A stretch of 64,000 nucleotides of DNA, taken from assembly GCA_010015745.1 (NCBI GenBank), contig ML978243.1, positions 1 through 64,000 of the forward strand, read 5' to 3'. Source of the stretch: Setomelanomma holmii (lineage: Eukaryota; Ascomycota; Dothideomycetes; Pleosporales; Phaeosphaeriaceae). Of this stretch, positions 31,377-43,355 are shown piece after piece. Position 1 is the stretch's first letter; each line of letters begins with the position of its first letter. A program made the position numbers and the translations under genes. The notes beneath the pieces were generated by a model. The model saw only the letters and a list, made by a program, of their open reading frames with translations. It was not told the origin of the DNA and did no database searches.

Positions 31377-32136
31377 ATGGGTCGCGAACTCCAGAAAAAG
31401 AAGAACAAGTCATCCATACCGAAAAAGCGCCAGAACGGACCGTCGAAGAAGAAGATTCTGCAGAACCCAATTATTGCGAAGCACTGGTATGCACATACCC
31501 CCCCTTTCTACAAATACTCGCTAATGGCTGCTTGACAGGAACCAGCAAGAGACTCTATCACAAAACTACCGTCGTCTGGGGCTTACATCGCGCCTCAATC
31601 ACGCAACAGGTGGCACGGAAAAGACGATCGCACTCCTTGGCCTCAACGATGCAAAGTCCACACGCGCCGATGCCCCAGTCGGTAGTACTGCGAATGCCTT
31701 GAACATCGTATCGAAAGCGCCACAAACGTTTGATGTCGAGGAGCTCGAGGTAGAGCGCGATCCAGAGACTGGTGCGATCCTGCGAGTGATTGGTGGACAA
31801 GAAGAGAACGACAATCCACTGAACGATCCACTCAATGAGCTTGACGAGGAAGATGGCGAGGAGTGGAACGGCTTCGCGATGGTGCCAGAGCGGTCAGACG
31901 GCGAGCCAGTCAACCCAGTCATACAGCAGCTCGAGGAAGCTGCGAGGAATGGTGCGAGGAAGGCGCCACGGAAACAAAGTCAAAGAGAGGAAGAGTGGTT
32001 AGAGAAGCTAGTCTCGAGATATGGCGACGACTACGGCAGGATGGCTAGGGATAGAAAGCTCAATCCCATGCAGCAGACCGAGTCGGACATCAAGAAGCGG
32101 GTGAAGAAGTGGAAGGCGTCGCAATCGTCGGCATGA
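31377..32136 (+). CDS. Nop16-family ribosome biogenesis protein
   Basis: Exons 31377-31486 and 31539-32136, with a 52-bp intron (GTATGC...TTGACAG), give 235 residues. The N-terminus MGRELQKKKNKSSIPK and the basic stretch after it, then HWNQQETLSQNYRRLGL across the splice junction, match Nop16. The C-terminus has the conserved EEEWLEKLVSRYGDDYGRMARDRKLNPMQQTE block (written here in part: RYGDDYGRMARDRKLN). Nop16 is a nucleolar protein of the pre-60S ribosome. An acidic linker (LNELDEEDGEEW) separates the two parts. It is an ordinary housekeeping gene, intact. Confidence 0.93.
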
Positions 32137-33582
32137 AGCGAGTCACTTCACTTCGTGTTCTGAAGCACAAAAGCTTCTCATGGGAGCATCACAGCATATC
32201 TGGCGTTCATGGCGCGTAGCCCTATGAGGCTTCATACCGGGAAGGCTGACGTTTGTCGGCGTATAGAATCATGTTGCGGCTCGGCCCTATTCTAAGTAGT
32301 TGTGGCGAGACGCATCTTCCGTCTCAATGTTGCACGTTCCAACTTTCTACCGTGTAGCTGACGTGCCAAGAGTTCCTTCCATTTTCCTTCAAGTCACTCG
32401 ATCACGACTTCCCGTGCTCACCTCACGCCACTTGCATCATTGGCACCTGGACTTCGACATGCCACACCCGCAGGAAGTCAATCATGAGCAGGGTGCGCGT
32501 ACCTGCAGCCGACTGAGATAGACTTCTGGTGTCGACCCATCCAACATATCTACAAATGACCCAAGCTCCGGATCACTATCGACAAAACGTAGCGGACACT
32601 CAACTATTTAAGATCAGGGACATGAAATGTACGAGACGAATGCTGGTGGGGCGGCATGCACCTCGACCCAAGACCGATGCGGCTCTAGTTCGGATGATGC
32701 GGGCGACGAACACAATCGCCAAGGGCAGTACTTCTCAGGTGTCGTGCAATCGTATTTGCCTCCTCAAGTTCTTCCCAATGTTGATGCTCTTCGGGGCCAA
32801 ACCAGGATGGTCTTGACATCCGCATCCAGGTCACCTGATGCCGTTGCAGCCCTGGACAACACCATGTAACCACGGAGTGTCTAAAACCGACGAGCCTGCG
32901 AATCGCACCAATAATCGACCGTGATGTGTTCAGATTGCCCAATTATCTGGAGATTCCCCATAGCTTCTGGAACACGTCCCTCACCGGAAGTACGCGGAAC
33001 CAAAACTTGATTCACAAATAAGATCTCGAGATCACACAAAGGCTTGCATCAGTAAGCTTAGCAACTCCGCATCTTTCGTCATCACGGACTGGCACTGTTG
33101 TCCAATCAGTCGTACGTCCCTCGGTTGATTATCACACTGTGGGGTAGCAATGTCAACTCCACACAACCATCATGCCATTGAGCCTGGGTCGTATATCGAC
33201 AAAGGCACTGGACAAAAGCGTACTGTCGCTACTGACTCTGCAATGAAGCAGATTAGGTCGATGCAAACTCATCTCGCGATAGCCTCGGATTGCAAGTGAG
33301 CCTTGTCGATTTGCAGAATATCACCCAGTCGCGTGATGCTCATCGCCAACCCCCCAGATCACTCTTCCGCGACATTCCGCTCCACAGCATTCCCAATCAC
33401 GTCGCGCAGATTCAACGGCTGTCATCTTTGTCTGACCTCGTGCCCATGGGGAAACAGCATGCAGTCAGCAAGGAAAGCCCAAGATGCCGAATGCTGTTCC
33501 AGGGTATCCATATAAAAGAGTCGATGCCTGACCCATCAACCGGGCTCTGTGTACAAGTAACCTGGACCAACATAACACTCAA
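32137..33582. other. Intergenic and promoter of hexose transporter
   Basis: About 1.4 kb without a recognisable gene on either strand. Such long upstream regions are common for regulated transporter genes. No repeats seen. Confidence 0.45.
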
Positions 33583-35603
33583 ATGAAGATTACGAATCCT
33601 CTTACGAGGTGGAAGGAGAACCACTCAGTCGAGAAGAGCACGAGATGGGTGGGAGAGCATGAGGGCTATGATACTACACCCCTTCCTCGATTGACATGGA
33701 AGGGTTTCTGGATGGGTATACTGGTGTCGATGGGTGAGTTACACTCGCGGCCGACGAGAGCTGTTTGCTGATAACCACAGGTGGCGCCGTCTTCGGATAC
33801 GTACGTTGATCTTGCAGATACTCCGCATGGTTGGCGATACTGACTTCTTTGCAGGACACTGGTCAGATCTCTGGCTTCCTCGCTATGCCAGACTTTCTGC
33901 GTCGTTTTGGTCAACGCCACGACAATGGAACATACTACTTTTCCAATGTTCGCTCAGGTCTAATTGTTGCGCTACTTTCAATTGGTACGCTCTTCGGTGC
34001 TTTGGTGGCTGCACCAATCGCAGACAAAATCGGTCGTCGCTTCAGCATCACTTTCTGGTGCATCATCGTTACAGTCGGTGTTATCGTGCAGATCTCTTCC
34101 ACGGATAAGTGGTACCAAATCATGATGGGTCGTTTCGTGGCTGGCTGGGGTGTTGGAGCGCTTAGTTTACTCGTCCCGATGTACCAGGTAAGCACCAATA
34201 TGTCTTCATCAAGAAGAGAGTAGCTGACAACATATAGGCCGAAACTGCCCCTCGACACATTCGTGGCGCGCTCATTTCGACGTACCAGCTGATGATCACC
34301 TTTGGCATCTTCCTAGCTGCCGTCTTCAACTATGCTGCTGAGCGTCACCAATCTGGCAAATCTGCATCGTGGCAGATCACCATGGGCCTGACCTTCTTCT
34401 GGGTTTTGGTACTGGGCATCGGCATTCTGCTCTTCCCAGAGACCCCACGCTTCAATCTCCGCCACGGCAAGGTCGATAAGGCGAAGGAGACAATGACCGG
34501 TGTATACGGGGTGGGAGAGAATCACTACAGCATCCAGATGGAGCTTGAAGAAATGAAGGCGAAATTCGAAGCCGAAGATTCAGTCAAACAAAATCCAATC
34601 CAGGAATGGATCAACATGTGGAAAGCGCCAAAGATGGCGTACCGTATCGTGATTGGTATGGGACTGCAGATGTTCCAGCAACTTACCGGCGCCAACTACT
34701 TCTTCTACTATGTAAGTACCCAACCGTCAAACTAATATAAGAGATTCGCTGATGATGATCAAAGGGTACCGTCGTCTTTCAAGGGACCGGTATCAACAAC
34801 TCCTATGTCACCCAAATGATCTTGGTAAGTCTCCACTGCCTCATCTGACATGTCGTCATCATGCTAACAACCGCTAGAACGGCATCAACTTCGGCGTCAC
34901 ATTCTACGGCCTCTACATCGTCGAACACTACGGCCGCCGCAAGTCTCTCATGGCCGGCTCAGCATGGATGTTCATCTGCTTCCTCATATTCGCTTCCATC
35001 GGCCACTTCTCGCTCGACCGTCAAACGCCCCAGAACACCGAAAGCTCCGCAACAGCCATGATCGTCTTCGCGTGCTTCTTCATCTTCGGGTTCGCGACGA
35101 CTTGGGGCCCGATGATCTGGACTATTTGCGGTGAACTATATCCATCGCGCTACCGTGCGAAGGCCATGGCGTTGTCCACTGCGTCCAATTGGCTGTGGAA
35201 TTTCTTGCTGGCGTTTTTCACGCCGTTCATCACGGGCGCGATTGACTTCCGATACGGCTACGTCTTCGCAGGGACGAACGTCATCGGCGGCTTGCTTGTG
35301 TACTTCTTCGTCATCGAAGGCCAAGGCCGCACCCTCGAGGAAATCGATACCATGTACCTCATGGGCGTCAAGCCGTGGGAGAGCGCCAAGTGGGTTGTAC
35401 CGCCGCTAGAGGAGTTGACGGGCAAGTTGAGGGATAGACTGGAAGCGACGAATCCGGAGTTGGCTATTAAAAAGGAGAGGACGGCTAATGGTAATGGAGC
35501 TAGTTTGGCGAATGGAGTAGAGGTGGGTGAGGGTGTGAGGGCTGAGGAACATAGAGAGGGGAGCGAGGATGCGTTGCGGGAGAAGGAGGAGACGGAGGTT
35601 TAG
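33583..35603 (+). CDS. MFS hexose transporter (HXT-like)
   Basis: Six exons (33583-33733, 33781-33800, 33855-34187, 34238-34711, 34765-34824, 34878-35603) give 587 residues, all joined in frame by GT-AG introns of 47-54 bp. The second exon is only 20 bases and encodes the middle of GGAVFGYDTGQISGF, the family's first-helix motif. Other sugar-porter signatures are DKIGRRFS, PETPRFNLRHGK, QLTGANYFFYYGT, GRRKSLMAG and ELYPSRYRAKAMALS. Twelve membrane segments are expected in the plasma membrane. The last 60 or so residues are hydrophilic and Glu-rich, a cytosolic tail. Likely substrate is glucose or a related hexose. The gene is complete. Confidence 0.94.
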
Positions 35604-36409
35604 TGCCTTTGATGAGTGGTATTGATGAGATGGTTCGCGGTGAGGCGAATTGTCTCGGGTAAGGTTCTGGAGATGTAATGTTGTGTGTTAGTATTGCAGT
35701 ACCTAATAATCTCCTTATTCTGCTCAAATACCTCCGATAGGTCCAACATCTTTACGACTTCTCTATCGCTTTCTCTTCATACACATGTTTCCGTTCCTGC
35801 GAGCTCGCTGTCGTGCGTGCCTGCCATCTCAAGTTGTGCCAAGATCTTTCTGCCGACCTACAAAAGTCATGACTTGGGTTTCATGCCTTTTCAATCCCGC
35901 AGTCGACTGTTTGTACTCTCTTCGGACGACTGTATATACTCTTTTGGGTCATCAAAACTTTATTTACCCACCACGTGGGATGCTACGTTCGGACAGGCCG
36001 CCCTCTGACGTAGCCCAAGACCGCACTACCAGCGCCAAGACCATGACGATCATCTGATTAGATACGCCCATGAGGGAAGGAAGCACACAAGCATTCCTTC
36101 ATGCCCAAACTTTCCGCATTTTCGGCCCTCGGGCCCAATAGCGCGTTGTGATATAAGCCGGCGCTCGTGGCGTAAAGGTTCTGCAGGTTAAGTGTAACCT
36201 TGGACGCGGTAAGGTCTTGACGGACGGTTTCGGTGACCCCAACTGGTCAGAGTGCCGGTATTGACGCTAGCCAGAGACGACGATCAGATAAAGTGGGAAA
36301 GGTTCTTACGCTTTCGGTGTGCTGGGAGGCGAAGTTCGAGTTTATTTTCGACCTTACTCTATCGTTTCCAAAGCAAAAGTCGAAGAATATCAAGAGCCTG
36401 GAATCGATC
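35604..36409. other. Intergenic between two transporters
   Basis: About 800 bp with no coding signal. The frame of the next gene is open back to 36233 but the protein start is best at 36410. Confidence 0.45.
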
Positions 36410-38426
36410 ATGAGGAACAGCTTGAGGCCGACCAATGGCAACGTCACGCACAACACTACCCCTGACCCTTTCGGAAGAGATGCGGATCTAGGTCGCGATG
36501 TGTATCACAGCGACGCAGATGACACTGCAAGCGACCTCAGTGAAAAACAGGCGGGCGTGAAGCGCATTGAAGGCGTGAGCAGGGCTTGGACGAAGACGAG
36601 CTTGATCATTGCATATATTGCGTATGGCAATTTTGCAGCATTCTTAAGAGACCAGAGAGCTGATTGCACACCAGACTTCTACTCATTGCCAGCATTACAT
36701 CTCTGGAGATCCAGGTCACGAGTCTGCTCACACCGTATGCAACCAGTGCTTTCAAGGCGCACTCACTGGTTTCAACTATTGCGGTCGTGCAGAACGTGGT
36801 AAGCTGTGAGTTCTTCAAAACCAGCATTTCGTACCTGCTGCTCACACTCATCTAGCGGTTATCAAACCTCCTTTTGGCAAAATCGCCGATGTTTTCGGCC
36901 GGCTTGAATCCTTCACAATCGCCATCATCCTCTATACCGTGGGCTACATCCTACAGGCCTCGTCCGCCAATGTGCGCACCTTTGCTAGTGCGCAAATCTT
37001 CTGGTCCACTGGCTACAATGGCGTTCAAATGCTCACGCAGATCTTTGTAGCGGATACTTCGGACTTGCTTAATCGTGCCTTGCTCTCCACGCTCTTTGAC
37101 GTTCCATTCCTGTGGACTGTCTGGGCTGGTCCAGAAATTGGCAATCGCATCCTGGAGACGATCTCGTGGCGATGGGGGTATGGTATTTGGGCCATCATTC
37201 TGCCTGTCTTCTTCGTCCCGCTATTTGTGAGCCTGTTCATGAATCAGTGGCGTGCGAAGAAGATGGGCTTTGATATGCCGAGTCCATTCCGGGGTAATTC
37301 CGTCATGCAAGTCTTCAAGAACTTATGGTTCGATCTCGACCTCTTCGGACTACTGTTGCTGGCTGCAGCAATTTCGCTGATTCTGCTGCCACTTACGCTT
37401 GCACCGAATGCGAGCGGTCAATGGCGTAACGCGAGCATGATTGCAATGCTCGCAGTTGGCGCAATCGCTTTACTCGTCTTCCCGTTCTGGGAAAACAGCA
37501 AGAAGCTCGCGCCGAAAGCTTTCTTCCCGCCGGCACTATTCAAGAATCGCACCGTGGTTGTGGGCAGCTTGATCGCCTTCTTCTACTTCAGTAAGCTCTC
37601 CTTCAATCGATCTGTTACCTTCACAAACTGATTGAACCTTCCAGTGGCATTCTATCTCTCCGTCTTCCCCTACTTCTACTCCTACCTCGTAATCGTGCAA
37701 GGCAAATCCGCAGTCGCAGCCGGCAACGTCACACGAGTCTTCAGCTTCGCCTCAACAATCTCCTCCATCGTCGTCTCCCTTATCATCAAATACACAGCGC
37801 ACTACAAGTACTACGTCACTTTTGGCGCATGCATCTACCTCATGGGCATGGGTCTCATGCTCGCCTACCGCAGCGCAGACGCTAGTACCGCAACCATCGT
37901 CGGCACGCAAATCGCAGTCGGCATCGGAGGCGGATGGTTGAACGTCCCCGTCCAGCTTGCTGTCCAAGCAAGCGCATCGCATCAACAAGTCGCAGCTGTG
38001 ACAACAGTGTGGTTGACTATTCTCGAAGTCGGCGGTGCGGTTGGAGCGGCGATCTCGGGTGCTATCTGGTCGACATACGTTCCTGCGAAATTACAGGAAT
38101 ACCTCCCTGCTGGTGTCGCGTATGCACCCATATACGGTGACATTCTCACATCTGGAAACTACACGCTGTACCCAGCTGGGAGCGAGACAAGAGTTGCGAT
38201 CAATAGGGCGTATCAGGAGACGATGCGGTATTTGTTGATTGGGGCGTTGTGTGCGAGCGCGCCAATACTGCCGTTATCCTTCTTCTTGAAGAATCATAAG
38301 CTGGATCGGATGGAGCAGCCAGTGGAAGGGTTGGTAGTTGGACGGACGGAGCTTGTGGTGGGTGCGAGTGAGGGTGTTGAGGAGAGGGTGTTGAGGGGAA
38401 GGGGGTGGAAGGTGTGGAAGCGATGA
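36410..38426 (+). CDS. Siderophore-iron MFS transporter (SIT/ARN/MirB family)
   Basis: Four exons (36410-36621, 36675-36805, 36856-37590, 37645-38426) give 619 residues. The second donor is GTGAGT at 36806, not the tempting GTAAGC at 36799, because only the former keeps frame into SVIKPPFGKIADVFGR. Family features are VTSLLTPYATSAF, KIADVFGRLE, the long 14-helix layout, WRWGYGIWAIILPV and the late loop with paired bulky residues before the last helix. These transporters import ferric siderophores, often of other microbes, across the plasma membrane. Iron-responsive control is expected but no GATA-factor site was verified. No siderophore synthetase lies in the window. The C-terminal tail is basic. 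Confidence 0.92.
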
Positions 38427-38504
38427 TATTGTGCACGATCTCTGGTGGAGTCGGGTATGAGTGATATATAATACGTGTGAAGAGGCAAAAGTAATGATTA
38501 TTGA

Positions 38505-38585
38505 TGAGATGTGGTTTCAGTTCAGGTTGGTGGAATGAAGCCTCAGCGCGAGCGACCTGAAAGGTAGGAAGGTACTGTGGTAATT
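38505..38585 (+). repeat. Dispersed repeat, copy A
   Basis: GGTTGGTGGAATGAAGCCTC here resembles GGTTGGTGGAAGGAAGCCTC at about 40391, and both are followed by a diverged GACCTG...AGGAAGGTAC block. The unit is about 80-95 bp. The two copies lie in the same orientation on either side of the APH-like gene. Confidence 0.6.
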
Positions 38586-38760
38586 AGTGACCATGTATAT
38601 ATTTTTGTGAGGTACTTGTCTAGGAGTTACCAAAGCGCGGTGAGTGTATTGAGATGGAAACAGGCAAAGCCCAAACAGGCTCCATAGCCGAGGACAGGGA
38701 CAAGTATCGAACAGTAAACAAGCCAACTGTCTTGTGCAGTGCCCGCGCCTACATCTTGCC

Positions 38761-39678
38761 ATGACTGTGTACATACGGAGCCTACTGCTCGAAGCGATTA
38801 TGGTTTGGGCGCCTGCTCAACTACCTTACCTCAAACCGCCCGACCTACTACCGGCCTCTCTACCTAGCGAATCTTGTTTCTTCGAATCAACAGCCGTATT
38901 TCGGAACGATACATCCTATCACAGGGTGGTTGCGGTCGAGCCTTACTTCATTGTCAAATACGGGCGGGGTGTCAAAGAGATCAAAGGCCAAGTACTTCTG
39001 TTTCTCGAGCACCACCTAGAAGTTTGCTTTAGCCTGCCGAAAATCTACGCAATGTATCGTATCGCAAGTACGGGCCATGTCTGCCTGATCATGCAGCGCA
39101 TGCCTGGCGTGTCACTCGATCAATTGTGGCCTACCCTAAAGGACTTCGAGAAATCCGTCATTTGTGCGAAATTGAATGGAATTATCACATCAATCCGAAG
39201 CATCCCAGCTCCTCCGTTCTACGGAAGTATTGACCAAGGCCGATTTCACCATTATCTGTTCTATAGCGCCGTTGTTGACAAGGAAATATGTGGTCCATTC
39301 GACTCAGAAGACCAATTCAATGCGGCACTGGTAGAGCGACTCCGGTCTGCTTGGGCACAAATGAAGAAGCATAGTTTTAAGGCAGACTTCTATGAGAAAA
39401 ATCTTAGAAGGGCATTAGTTGGTCATAAGCCTGTTTTCTCGCATTCGGATCTACAAAGAAAGAACATGCTGATACACTGGGATACAATGCAGGGCTTAAC
39501 GGTCAGCCTGGTTGATTGGGAGGAGGTTGGCTGGTTCCCAGCTTATTGGGAGTACTTCACTGCTCTGCAAGGTGTACAATGGGATGACGACTGGTCCCAG
39601 CGTATCGAAGAAATAACAGAACCTTGGCTCAGCAAAGCGGCAGTCATGAAAATGGTGCATCAAGACCTCATATTCTGA
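38761..39678 (+). CDS. Aminoglycoside-phosphotransferase-like (APH) kinase
   Basis: The first ATG gives 305 residues, no intron needed. The fold's landmarks are YFIVKYG near the N-lobe lysine, LIMQRMPGVSLDQLW (hinge), the Brenner motif FSHSDLQRKNML with the catalytic Asp, and SLVDWEEVGWFPAYWEY with the magnesium-binding Asp. This is the APH/choline-kinase-like family, hugely expanded in filamentous fungi with mostly unknown small-molecule substrates. All key residues are present, so it is probably active. Start could also be at the Met of MVWAPAQLPYL. The flanks carry dispersed repeats. Confidence 0.9.
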   Translation: MTVYIRSLLLEAIMVWAPAQLPYLKPPDLLPASLPSESCFFESTAVFRNDTSYHRVVAVEPYFIVKYGRGVKEIKGQVLLFLEHHLEVCFSLPKIYAMYRIASTGHVCLIMQRMPGVSLDQLWPTLKDFEKSVICAKLNGIITSIRSIPAPPFYGSIDQGRFHHYLFYSAVVDKEICGPFDSEDQFNAALVERLRSAWAQMKKHSFKADFYEKNLRRALVGHKPVFSHSDLQRKNMLIHWDTMQGLTVSLVDWEEVGWFPAYWEYFTALQGVQWDDDWSQRIEEITEPWLSKAAVMKMVHQDLIF

Positions 39679-40374
39679 GCATTGATGTTAGCATTTGCTG
39701 GCTCTCTGATATGTCTCAGCTTCCTAAGCACAGAACCATCGAACGGAATTCTTCCACGGGAAGCCGAATCTAGAATGCACGAGTAATACAAGTCACGATC
39801 CCTCCCGAGGTTCACAACAGCCTGTCTCAACTTTCAACCATACTTCACAAAGTCGCGTTGTAGTTGGCCACTCGTTTCTTGGGCATATCACTGCCAAACC
39901 CAGTCCTGCCCGTTCCAGTAACGGTAACGCTTTCGATCTTCGTCCCATACCCAACCTGTACTCGCCGCTGCAGCGGCGGTCCCGACTTGGGTAGTCTGCG
40001 CTTGGCTACTACCTCCCCCTAGCGGAGCTTGATCTAGATAAACAAGGCTTTAAAGCCGTACCCACTCGGAGACTTCGACGCATGTCACAACAGGATAAGA
40101 AGATTCTTAAATTCCAAAGATAGCATGTTTAGCTTTTATTGCAGTCTTTAGAACCTCCGAGCTGGGCTGTCACGATCAAGCCCTACGCCACTTGACCAAG
40201 AGCTACCAAAAAGGTACAGTGTGCCGAATAGGCATACTGGGCGTAGGATAGCATATGTACTCGTTATGTGGGCCGAATAGACTTCAATTATAGACTAACA
40301 GGGGTATAATGTAAAGTAGTGTAAGAGCCCTCCATCAAAAATGTGAAAAGCATATGTTAGAACTTGTTGAGAAT

Positions 40375-40465
40375 ACGTGGGATCAGTCCAGGTTGGTGGA
40401 AGGAAGCCTCAGGTCCCCATGCGGTGAGCGTGGCTGGCGACCTGGTGGGCAGGAAGGTACCATGA
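40375..40465 (+). repeat. Dispersed repeat, copy B
   Basis: This is the partner of 38505-38585. It shares GGTTGGTGGAAGGAAGCCTC and GGAAGGTACCATG with a diverged middle, and is joined directly to the first copy of the 130-bp repeat. Confidence 0.6.
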
Positions 40466-40593
40466 TGGACGCTACTGTACTCAGCTTGTGAGGATGTACA
40501 CAACACGATAGTCAAGACAATACGTTGAAGCCACCCCACCTTGTCCCTCTCCTTACTCAGTTATCCATGGTAGTCATACTACTAGAGGGACCT
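40466..40593 (+). repeat. About 130-bp direct repeat, copy 1
   Basis: This begins with GATGGACGCTACTG and ends with GGTTATCC-like, AGTAGTCATACTACT and AGAGGGACC blocks (here with CAGTTATCCATGG). It is repeated with about 80 percent identity at 40762-40893. It contains the hairpin AGTAGT-CAT-ACTACT. Confidence 0.7.
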
Positions 40594-40761
40594 TGTTCCA
40601 ATAGAACTACGTATTATTTTAGTTGAATGCCAAATAGCGATAGATTATACAGTAGAGATGAAATTCTAGATAGTCATATCTTAATAGAAGCAAAGGAGAG
40701 AAAATGAGATGCTGAAAGGACGATTCTATTCCTGCACAGTGTGTTTTCCGTTACACAGGGA

Positions 40762-40893
40762 TGGACATTAGATGCTACTGCACTCTGCGGGAAGATACAC
40801 AACACACGAAGAGAGAGTAAAAGACAATACGCTGAGCCACTCTACCTCCTCCTACTCGGTTATCCATAGTAGTCATACTACTAGAGGGACCGT
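40762..40893 (+). repeat. About 130-bp direct repeat, copy 2
   Basis: This second copy runs from GATGGACATTAGATGCTACTG to AGAGGGACC, roughly 296 bp downstream of copy 1, with small indels. The same short hairpin is conserved. Confidence 0.7.
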
Positions 40894-41361
40894 GTCATCA
40901 ACTGAACCTCGCTGTATATCCAACGTTAAGTCCAGACGATCGACACCACATGTTTTGACTGTCGCATGACGAACGAGCTGGGAGACGATGCTGCAGCTGA
41001 CAATGGCGATGCACACGCGCCAGTATCTCAGTATCTGGCTCTCCGCCTATCTTGCATTAGTCTACTTGTCATGCCCATTTCGAGGCCGAGATCGAAGTTC
41101 GAGTAACATATTCGGGAAGATCACATTCACAATGTCGCGTCGAAGTTGTCATTGACACAAAGTGCTAGAGCAACTTTGTACTCACGTGAAATTCCCGTCA
41201 CTGAACAATGGGGTGTCTTTGTATCCCGCTTTGTGCTATTGTGTTCCTGATTACAAAGAAGTGGACTTTGCACGAGAACAATTCGTGATGCCGTCTTCCA
41301 CATGCCATTTTAGTATCTTCAATACCGAGTAGGATTTGCGAACACGGTCCGATGTATCATC

Positions 41362-42067
41362 ATGGCACGAGGCAATCCACACAACCCACCATTTGCAACT
41401 GCAAAGCCGTACTTTCGACACGATGCGCTCGCATTCAGACCGGCGAGTAGGCCCACATGGACTGAAAGTAAGTTTCCCTGGACGACAAGATCGAGCAAAA
41501 GGTACTGAGAAAATGTCAGCGGAACTACGTCACACGATTGAGACGATATGGTGGGGAGATGCTGCAGTTCAAGCTTATTATATTGGTGTAAGGGGCAATG
41601 CCGCACTCCCGGGATGTGATGCTCATACAGCTACTGTGTTTCCACAACATCCGTATCTACAGGTCGATGCAAATACAGCAAAGATTACTCGTTTACTTCC
41701 GCCGCAAAGAATCGCGGCTGGTAATCAGATCCCAGCAGGTTTAGGTCCAGCAGTCGCAGGAGGTCCAGCAGTGCCAGGAGGTCCAACAGCTCCAGCACCA
41801 CCTCCGAGACCGATCAACAATGATCCATTTGACGTCTGGTCTGCACAGCCTTGGAATGCAGAAGTAGACGACGGATCAATTTTCGGCGCTGGTGATACCC
41901 GAGTACATGGAGAACATTTGAGAACCGACCCTTGGAAACCCAACTGGATCAATACAAGACCGCTCCAATGTGGTGTCGCAAACGAGGACAACTGGGATGA
42001 AGCGCGGTATCTTGGAAGCGGGAGCTTATGGCATCGCGGGAATGTGGTGCAGAAGGGAGAACCATAA
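41362..42067 (+). CDS. Hypothetical proline/glycine-rich protein
   Basis: Best read as two exons, 41362-41467 and 41520-42067, over a 52-bp intron (GTAAGT...GTCAG), giving 217 residues. The N-terminus is then MARGNPHNPPFATAKPYF, which is more protein-like than the alternative unspliced frame. The middle contains ELRHTIETIWWGDAAVQAYY, then a Gly/Pro/Ala-rich linker (VAGGPAVPGGPTAPAPPPRP) and a tail rich in Trp and Asp (DPFDVWSAQPWN, NEDNWDEARYLG). No domain is recognised and no signal peptide is seen. An acceptor at 41501 also keeps frame but would make a 34-bp intron, too short for fungi. Confidence 0.55.
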
Positions 42068-43355
42068 TAACATCGTAAACGTGAGTAACGTCCCTCACTG
42101 CGTAGCGAAACACACTGTGGGGCGAGAAAAATGAAGGGTATTTTGACTTTCAGCAACCGGAAAGCCCATGCGCACGACGAATATTGCTATAATTCTACAA
42201 GGATAATCTGCTGTAGCTAATTCTGAATGTCTATGTTCGACTTTGCCTAAAGATTACGTTTTCATCGTCGCGGGTATTTTACCGTAAAGGGTGTGTGGCT
42301 GTGCCGATTGCCGTTCGGACTATCATTAAATCCGACCTCGGGATTGGGATGAGACATGGCTTGGCGCACGTTTAGTCAGCCAACGCGTTTCCACGAAACC
42401 AGCTTCGACAAAGTGAGTCCAACACAGTTCAAGTTGCAGTCCAATGCACAGCCATACCGTCACGTCGCCCCAACTGCCAAGATCCGCCGTTATCCCCTCC
42501 GCTGACCGATGGAACGACCGCATCGAGCCCACCACGTCCTCATGCTTCTCGAGTCCACCGGCGCCGATTCCTAGACTAAGCCGCAGCGAGCTCTAATCTC
42601 GGCTCGTTAAATGGGCATTTGATGTGATGGGAAGGATGCAAGTTAAGATAGAGTGCGGCAGGTGCTCCGGCAACTAGGTTCAAGCGCTACGAGCAAAACG
42701 TCGGCGTTGCAAGGCACATACAAAGGTGGAAAGGCCCTGCATGCTTCCGTGATACTGTTGTCGTACAGTCAAACAACAAACGGCGTCTTGCGTGAGCACT
42801 ACAATCGTTGAGGTCGTGGAGAGGTGCTTCAATTCGATAATTGAGGGTCGTGAGGAGTTTTGGCTTGTACATGTTCGTGAGGGATGAGTAAATTGCTGTG
42901 ATGGTGGCCATGCTTGGCAAGACGCTACGCTATCGAGAGCTGCGTACAGCACTCTTCTCTTTAGCCATATCTACAAAACATCGCCTCCGGCGCAAGGTCC
43001 TGGCCAGAACGGGTCGGCCGTCCTCCCTACTAGCGTCATCGAAGGAGTTCACCAGTTTAACGAGGCTGGAGTGGCGAATCTTCAATGCGTACGCCGCCCA
43101 AGACACAGCAGCCTCGCCACCAACCGATCAGTATAATTGTGTAATACGAATGTTAAACAGCGGATAAGCGCCGAGGACACCACAGCTGACCTTATCGATA
43201 AGGTGTGGCGCAACAGAATCCGGACTCAAAGCAGCTGCACAGCCTTGCTGCGGGCCGCATTCCCCAGCCTGACACTCTCTCTTCAGCTCCTCTGCCTGTC
43301 CAATGTCGCCATCCTCTCACTCCACAGCTCCTTCAGAAGTCGCCGTCTTCCCTAC
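42068..43355. other. Intergenic, no gene seen
   Basis: About 1.3 kb with short frames on both strands, none protein-like. The right end is the upstream region of the NACHT-ankyrin gene. Confidence 0.4.

Larger units (their letters stand above)
39679..41361. other. Repeat-bearing intergenic region
   Basis: About 1.7 kb without a convincing gene. It holds copy B of a dispersed repeat (about 40380-40465) and a pair of about 130-bp direct repeats (40466-40593 and 40762-40893). The sequence is moderately AT-rich and may be remnants of non-autonomous elements. Confidence 0.5.

Noticed and set aside
36799..36855. GTAAGC donor at 36799 in the siderophore transporter
   Set aside because: It is a strong donor but shifts the frame before the conserved KPPFGKIADVFGR segment. 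GTGAGT at 36806 restores it.
33583..38426. A siderophore biosynthesis cluster around the SIT transporter
   Set aside because: No peptide synthetase, ornithine monooxygenase or acyltransferase gene is present in the window.
41468..41501. A 34-bp intron in the hypothetical gene at 41362
   Set aside because: It keeps frame but is shorter than typical fungal introns; the next acceptor also keeps frame and gives 52 bp.
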